Positions 59,244 to 64,000 of a stretch of DNA of 64,000 nt are shown in pieces. The position numbers and the translations under genes are program-made. Each line of letters starts with the position of its first letter. The stretch's first letter is position 1. The notes below the pieces were generated by a model. It was not told where the DNA came from, made no database searches, and was given only the letters and a program-made list of their open reading frames with translations. Source of the DNA: Paramecium tetraurelia (lineage: Eukaryota > Ciliophora > Oligohymenophorea > Peniculida > Parameciidae); contig NW_001799013.1 in the NCBI RefSeq assembly GCF_000165425.1, positions 2,028 through 66,027 of the forward strand, read 5' to 3'.

Positions 59244-60464
59244 ATGATTTTCAGAATCTCCAGGTCCTGCTTTTCGAGTATATCTGTCAAATTAGTACAA
59301 TAGAATTTATAAACTCTAGCCATCTTTCAAAGTGCATCATTTGGAACTCGACCAACTCCCCCAAACAGCCACCACAACATCAGCTGAATTGCTCGCATAT
59401 TATAAGAGTATGCAATTGCAAAGACGTATGGAAATTGCTTGTGACAATCTCTACAAACAGAGATTGATTAGAGGTACATCTCATCTGTATGTATTCTAGG
59501 TTTCTTGCATTTGGCCGATGGTCAAGAATCAATTTATGAAGGATTACATGCAGGATTAACATTCGATGACTGCGTTATCACAGCCTACAGAGATCATTGT
59601 ATCGCATTGCTCAGAGGTGATACTCCTCATCAGATTATTGCCGAAATGATGGCAAAACAAACAGGCAGCACAAAGGGTAAAGGAGGATCAATGCATTATT
59701 ACAAAAAAGCCACCAATTTTTATGGTGGCCACGGAATTGTGGGTGCTCAAATTCCATTGGGAACAGGATTGGCATTTGCTTAAAAAGTATCTCAAAAAGC
59801 CAAATGTGACTTTGATCATGTTTGGTGATGGAGCAGCCAATCAAGGATAATTGTATGAAGCTGCCAACATGGCTCAACTTTGGCATTTACCAGCCATCTA
59901 TTTCATTGAAAACAACTTGTTTGGTATGGGAACATCCATTGACAGAGCCAGTGCCAATACCAAATTCTACACCAGAGGAGATGTCATTCCAGGAATATAA
60001 GTATATATATTGACAATTTATTAGATTGATGGAAACAACGTATTCTAAGTTAGAGAGACACTCAAATTCGCCAAGAAGCACTGTCTCGAAAAGGGACCAA
60101 TCTTCATTGAAGCCATGACTTACAGATATCATGGACATTCCATGAGTGATCCTGGTGTCACCTACAGAACAAGAGAGGAAGTTCAATAATAGAGAAAGAC
60201 TAGAGATTGTATCAACTATGTTAAAAACATTATTCTTGAAAACAAAGTGGCTGATGAACATTAATTGGAAGTATTTCATTACTTTATACTTTTTAGGAAA
60301 TCGATAACACAGCTTAAAATGAAATTGATATTGCTGTTGAATAAGCCAAAGTTGATCCAGTTCCACCAAGCACTGAATTGGCAACCGATGTTTATGTTGA
60401 CAATTAAAATCATTTCATTAGAGGAATCTTATATAAGGATAGCATTCTACCAAAGAGTTAATGA
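59244..60464 (+). CDS. PDHA1: Pyruvate dehydrogenase E1 alpha subunit, about 372 aa
   Basis: Five exons (introns 59295-59319, 59474-59499, 60001-60024, 60271-60296). A basic, Ser-rich mitochondrial presequence ([16 protein letters not shown]) leads in. Hallmarks: [14 protein letters not shown], the TPP-binding [17 protein letters not shown] with [10 protein letters not shown], and the phosphorylation loop [16 protein letters not shown]. The subunit joins E1 beta to decarboxylate pyruvate in the mitochondrial matrix. One extra A near 59781 shifts the frame between FAQ (TAA codon) and KYLKKPN; the protein on both sides is well conserved, and no intron fits there. Confidence 0.95.
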
Positions 60465-60528
60465 TAAATTACCATTTAGAAAAATAATATATATACACCT
60501 AATCTATTTTATTACTCTCAACAAAGAT

Positions 60529-60756
60529 TCAAATATCTAAAATATCATGTTCTCCTGCATTGAAGACTAAACTGAAAAAGATATGGTTACATGTGAGTAT
60601 TCTTAAAATATGTCTTGTGCCAGTCTGACGATATGCCATAATGGTGGCGTTAAAATTCTGAAGAGCAGAGAGCACTGCATAACTTGCTGTATTATATTAT
60701 ACTTCTTCCTGTGTGTTATCTTAATCATACGCGTAATCAAAGGAGAAGATATACAT
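60529..60756 (-). pseudogene. Kinesin motor-domain relic
   Basis: A frame of 76 codons reads MYIFSFDYAYDQDNTQEEV and then NFNATIMAYRQTGTRHI. This is the kinesin segment that normally has AYGQTGTGKT as the ATP-binding P-loop. Here the two glycines are Arg and the lysine is His, so ATP binding is lost. No other motor motifs follow; the frame ends soon after. It is a decayed gene fragment lying between PDHA1 and DRG1. Confidence 0.65.
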
Positions 60757-61102
60757 TGTATACTATTTGGGTTGTTAAAGTATTCTTTAAGATGCTCAGG
60801 ACCAACTAAATAAATGTTTATATTCATAAGTCTTCGAGAAACTTTGTAATTTAAGGATCTGCATTTTTATTTTAGTCATGCGCTCAATGTCTTTCCTATA
60901 CCCTAAGATTTTTGTTTGACTAAACACCTGAAAATATACATTCAAATACTTTAGTTTAATACAACATAACATAAGCGATCTGCAGCTCCTATACCAATTT
61001 ATGCTTCCTGTAAGTAATTTCGATATTAAACAATAGAATTCTTTTTGATGGGACAAAATCATTACATAAGGGTACAAAAAATTCCTATTTAATAAATTCC
61101 TG

Positions 61103-61261
61103 TCAATATGTAATACTAACTACTATAATGCAATGATTATCTTTAGGGATGTTCAATTAATGTATCTTACTATACTTAGAGTATTTCTTCTTCATATTCT
61201 CCAAGTTTAATTCAAAAAATTCCTTCAAGATCTCAGGATCAGTAATCCTAATATAGCCAGT
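61103..61261 (-). pseudogene. Gene relic, possibly cytochrome P450 N-terminal part
   Basis: An open segment (TGYIRITDPEILKEFFE, then MKKKYSKYSKIHQL) has the order seen after the membrane helix of cytochrome P450s, where the partner phrase is like VSDPELIKEFL. There is no heme-binding cysteine motif in the neighbourhood. Between here and the kinesin relic further short open pieces occur with no recognisable content. The identity is a guess, the relic nature is more secure. Confidence 0.3.
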
Positions 61262-61502
61262 TCTTACTATATATTGTTATTTCATTGCTCCAATTGTTTC
61301 TGATTATGGATCGTCACAGGCTTAGAGTGGATGGAAATTTGACGTTTATGAACTACTAAGTGAGAGAGTGTCGATAAAAGAATCTAATTGACGGGGCTTA
61401 ATGGTTCTCTTTGGATTCTTGATAGATCGATGTCAATATTAATTTGATAGAACTGCTGGAATTAAAGTTGATTTCGTAAAATATATAAATTTATTATTAA
61501 CT

Positions 61503-62684
61503 TCAGATTTTTTTAACAATTTAAACGATATCTTCATCTAATAATTAATGATCCTTTCCTACTTTCTATGGATTGTATTTCACACTAGCTCCCCAAACTA
61601 GTGCATATCTGAAGTCCTTAATCATGCTTTTGTGTAACTTATTACAAAAATCGGTGATTGTTGAAAACTTTCTTTGCACAATAACAGGAGCATTGTAATC
61701 TATTGTAATCTACGATAATAAGTACCTGGTTCTAATCCTTTTGGTTTAGTGTAGATACGAATGAGATCTAAGTAATCCCAAATTCTTTCCACTAATTCAT
61801 CCAAATTCCATTCCAAAAAGGCAGAGATGGGCACGTAATGTGGAATCTTGTCCAAAACATTGAGTTCTTCCAAAGTGATATCGTCAATCTTATTCATTAC
61901 GTAAAGACATGGGATGTACTTACGATTGCCTTCAATAATGTCAATCAAGTCTTCATCAGTAGCATCACATTTAAGGTTGATGTCACAATTGTTAATCTTA
62001 TATTCACGTAAGATGGCCTATTTGATATTAATAGTAATATACTTTAATTGTTTCATCGTCTAATCTTGGAGCATCCTGTGTTCTAGAAATGGTGATACCT
62101 CCTTTATCTCGTTTCTTGAATTCTATTTATGGTGGTTATTTATTTAATCTGATGCCAAACCCTTCAAGTTCTCTTTCAATGATTTTTTTATGAACCATAG
62201 GTCTTGTGGCATCCAACACAATCAATATTAAATTGCAAGTACGAGCCACAGCAATAACCTGTTTACCTCTACCTTTGCCATCCTTAGCACCCTCGATAAT
62301 TCCTGGCAAATCAAGCAATTAGATTTTGGCACCTTTGTGTTGTAACACCTATTAAAATATTGAATAATCTCTACTCCAGGTATGCAAGGTCAGAGTTGTA
62401 AATTCGTAGGCTGCGATTTTAGAAAACACTCCTGTAAGTTTGGTAAGCAACGTACTCTTACCCACAGAAGGGAATCCTATCATACCAATACGAGAATCTC
62501 CACTCTTAGAAACTTCAAATCCTTCTTAAGTGCCACCTCCCTTTTTAGAAGAGGAATCGATCATTTCTCTCTTCAGTTTAGCCAACTTAGCCTTCAATAA
62601 ACCTAAATGGTATGATGTGGCCTTGTTTTTTTGGGTCCTCATCATTTCGGTCTCAATTTCGGCAATCTTTTATGCTGTGGTCAT
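61503..62684 (-). CDS. DRG1: DRG1-type developmentally regulated GTP-binding protein, 367 aa
   Basis: Four exons (introns 62349-62374, 62018-62042, 61700-61725). All GTPase motifs are present: [11 protein letters not shown] (P-loop), [18 protein letters not shown] (switch II), NKID, and a C-terminal TGS domain ([31 protein letters not shown], ending QIVKKI). The length equals that of human DRG1. The protein binds ribosomes with a DFRP partner and helps translation elongation. One extra base near 62383, between LT and CIPG, breaks the frame at a universally conserved site. The start codon lies 13 bp from the opposite-strand start of the next gene. Confidence 0.94.
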
Positions 62685-62697
62685 TTTTAATTAAATT

Positions 62698-64000
62698 ATG
62701 ATTGTACAAAAACAAATTTTGGGTTCAGGAGGATTCAAGATGTCAGCCGAAATAGAAACAGGAAACAAATCTTAGCAATAGCATATCAATAATGACCTTC
62801 CAACCAAGAATGAATTGTTTAATTAGTTGGGAAATATACGTGATGATGACTCTGTTAAAGCTAATAATGATCACAGATGGAATCACTTTAGAATTTCTAA
62901 GCAATTAATTCAAATTACCGTATAGTAAGAACAATTGAATTACTTGCCATCTAAACCCCCCACTCCTTAAGTGATTAAATAGGAAGTTAGCACTTAGAGA
63001 CTGACTTCTCAAAGAATTAGAGAAAATGCTGGAGGAGCGAAAGCAACATTTGAGTGGAAATAGCTCTCAAGAGATATTAAAATTCGATTTGTATGAGTGG
63101 TATATCCAAGTCAATAAGGATTGCTGACATATTCTCATCGTAAAAAGTCATTATCTTAAAAAACACCAATCACAGAGGAGGATTTCTTATCTGCTATTTA
63201 ACCTTAACCGAAATATGGAGATCAATTAAAACAAATGATCATCAATTTAAAGTAACTCGACCATAACCATTCAATTTTGATAAGAGAGAAAAAGATCGTT
63301 CTTTTTTTATTAGAGAAGGAAGTTTAAGAAATGTTAGAAGAAAAGAAGAGAACTAATTCATGTAGAGTTTCAAGGCCAAAGCAGTACCACAAATTGTGAA
63401 ATAAGATGGTCTGTATGAAAAAATACTGAATGATAATGAAAAATTGACTCTTAAAAATAAGAGACCAATTTCTTTTTATAAAAGAGACAAAAATTCATCA
63501 AGAATGCCACGTAAAAAGTATTGGAAAGAAAGATTAAAGTTTGTTTTTAAGGCAAAAGCAATACCTTGACATGTTGATGTGGAATGACTTAGAAAAATGG
63601 AATAAGATGAAGAGCCAAGAGATAGGAAAGTATAGCTAAACATGCTCAAGAATTAACAATGAATTCTAGAATGCCATCCAGGATGAGAGATAAATATAAG
63701 GGTAGCCATAATCACACAATTATATGAAAACTCAAATATCTTACAAAACCAAACCCATTCCAGACTTTGAGAAATTGCACTCATCTTTTTAAGACCAAAT
63801 AAATCGAAATAAACTATAAATGAGAACCACTAAATCTGAACCTTTTAATTTCCAATAATCTCGCAAAGGTGTAGATAGACCATATCTTGATAGGGAGAAT
63901 GAAACAAAAATCAATCCAATTAAGGAATATCAAACCTAGATAACCACCATCTATGAAGAAGTGGGAAAATATTTGCGAGTTCTTGAAGTAAGAAAGAATC
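62698..64000 (+). CDS. FAM161-like ciliary/centriolar protein, 3' end outside
   Basis: The gene starts at ATG 62698 (or the second in-frame ATG at 62740, MSAEIETG) and runs off the window. Family-like phrases occur in order: TRPQPFNFDKREKDRS, QSFKAKAVPQ, FVFKAKAIP, MNSRMPSRMRDKYK, then SYKTKPIPDFEKLHSSF. FAM161 proteins bind microtubules at basal bodies and connecting cilia. The phrases lie in different frames and at least three TGA codons interrupt plausible stretches (for example near 63093). Some may be undetected introns. The gene may also be decaying. It is divergent from DRG1. Confidence 0.5.

Noticed and set aside
59887-60384. Minus-strand open frame of 165 codons
   Set aside because: Antisense to PDHA1, which shows the conserved TPP-binding and phosphorylation-loop motifs on the plus strand.
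60610-60813. Plus-strand open frame of 67 codons
   Set aside because: Antisense to the kinesin relic; no independent support.

Overview
The window is ciliate macronuclear-type DNA, most probably from Paramecium or a close relative. Long reading frames are open only if TAA and TAG are read as glutamine and TGA is the sole stop. Coding regions are cut by very small introns (mostly 22-31 nt, starting GT(A) and ending TAG, CAG or AAG). The DNA is strongly AT-rich and most genes sit tens of bases apart. Genes were called by translating with that code, splicing the tiny introns and recognising domains by eye. No database search was run.

Layout. 1-308: 3' end of a TPR protein. 309-3224: long gene-poor stretch with a fragment of a WD40-gene paralogue, a GC-rich island and a fold-back repeat. 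3225-5637: B-box/pentapeptide/WD40 protein. 6379-14427 (-): giant P4-ATPase-like/guanylyl cyclase fusion. 14591-22872 (+): an unknown protein, an ankyrin protein and a 1,970-residue armadillo-type/PH-like protein. 23467-26131 (+): RBR ubiquitin ligase and a UBXN6-like p97 cofactor. 26248-27044 (-): alpha-tubulin acetyltransferase. 27366-32690: a zinc-ribbon membrane protein, a small mitochondrial-type protein, an SNM1/Apollo nuclease, an unknown, a cytochrome b5 protein and an EF-hand protein. 33064-35842: OSCA/TMEM63 channel. 36152-38310: large membrane protein, perhaps TMEM131-like. 38348-40535: XPD helicase of TFIIH. 40777-45735 (-): gamma-glutamyl hydrolase, a mitochondrial-type protein and two tandem protein kinases. 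46882-50549: Ulp1-type SUMO protease, RING protein, an unknown and ribosomal protein uL1. 51876-55516 (-): helix-turn-helix protein, NAA15 and a PEX11-like protein. 56601-57482: CDC25-type phosphatase. 57909-58855 (-): unknown. 59244-60464: pyruvate dehydrogenase E1 alpha. 60529-61261 (-): gene relics including a kinesin fragment. 61503-62684 (-): DRG1 GTPase. 62698-64000: FAM161-like ciliary protein, running off the end.

The mix is ordinary cell biology: signalling (cyclase, kinases, EF-hand), cilia and microtubules (ATAT1, FAM161-like), ubiquitin and SUMO, DNA repair and transcription (Apollo, XPD), translation (uL1, NAA15, DRG1) and mitochondria (PDHA1). I see no operon logic, tRNA, rRNA, CRISPR or intact mobile element. 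The points most worth a second look are the degenerate ATPase half of the cyclase, a set of one-base +1 frame breaks (three of them at TAA-A), the decayed gene segments, the GC-rich island and some extremely short gene spacings.
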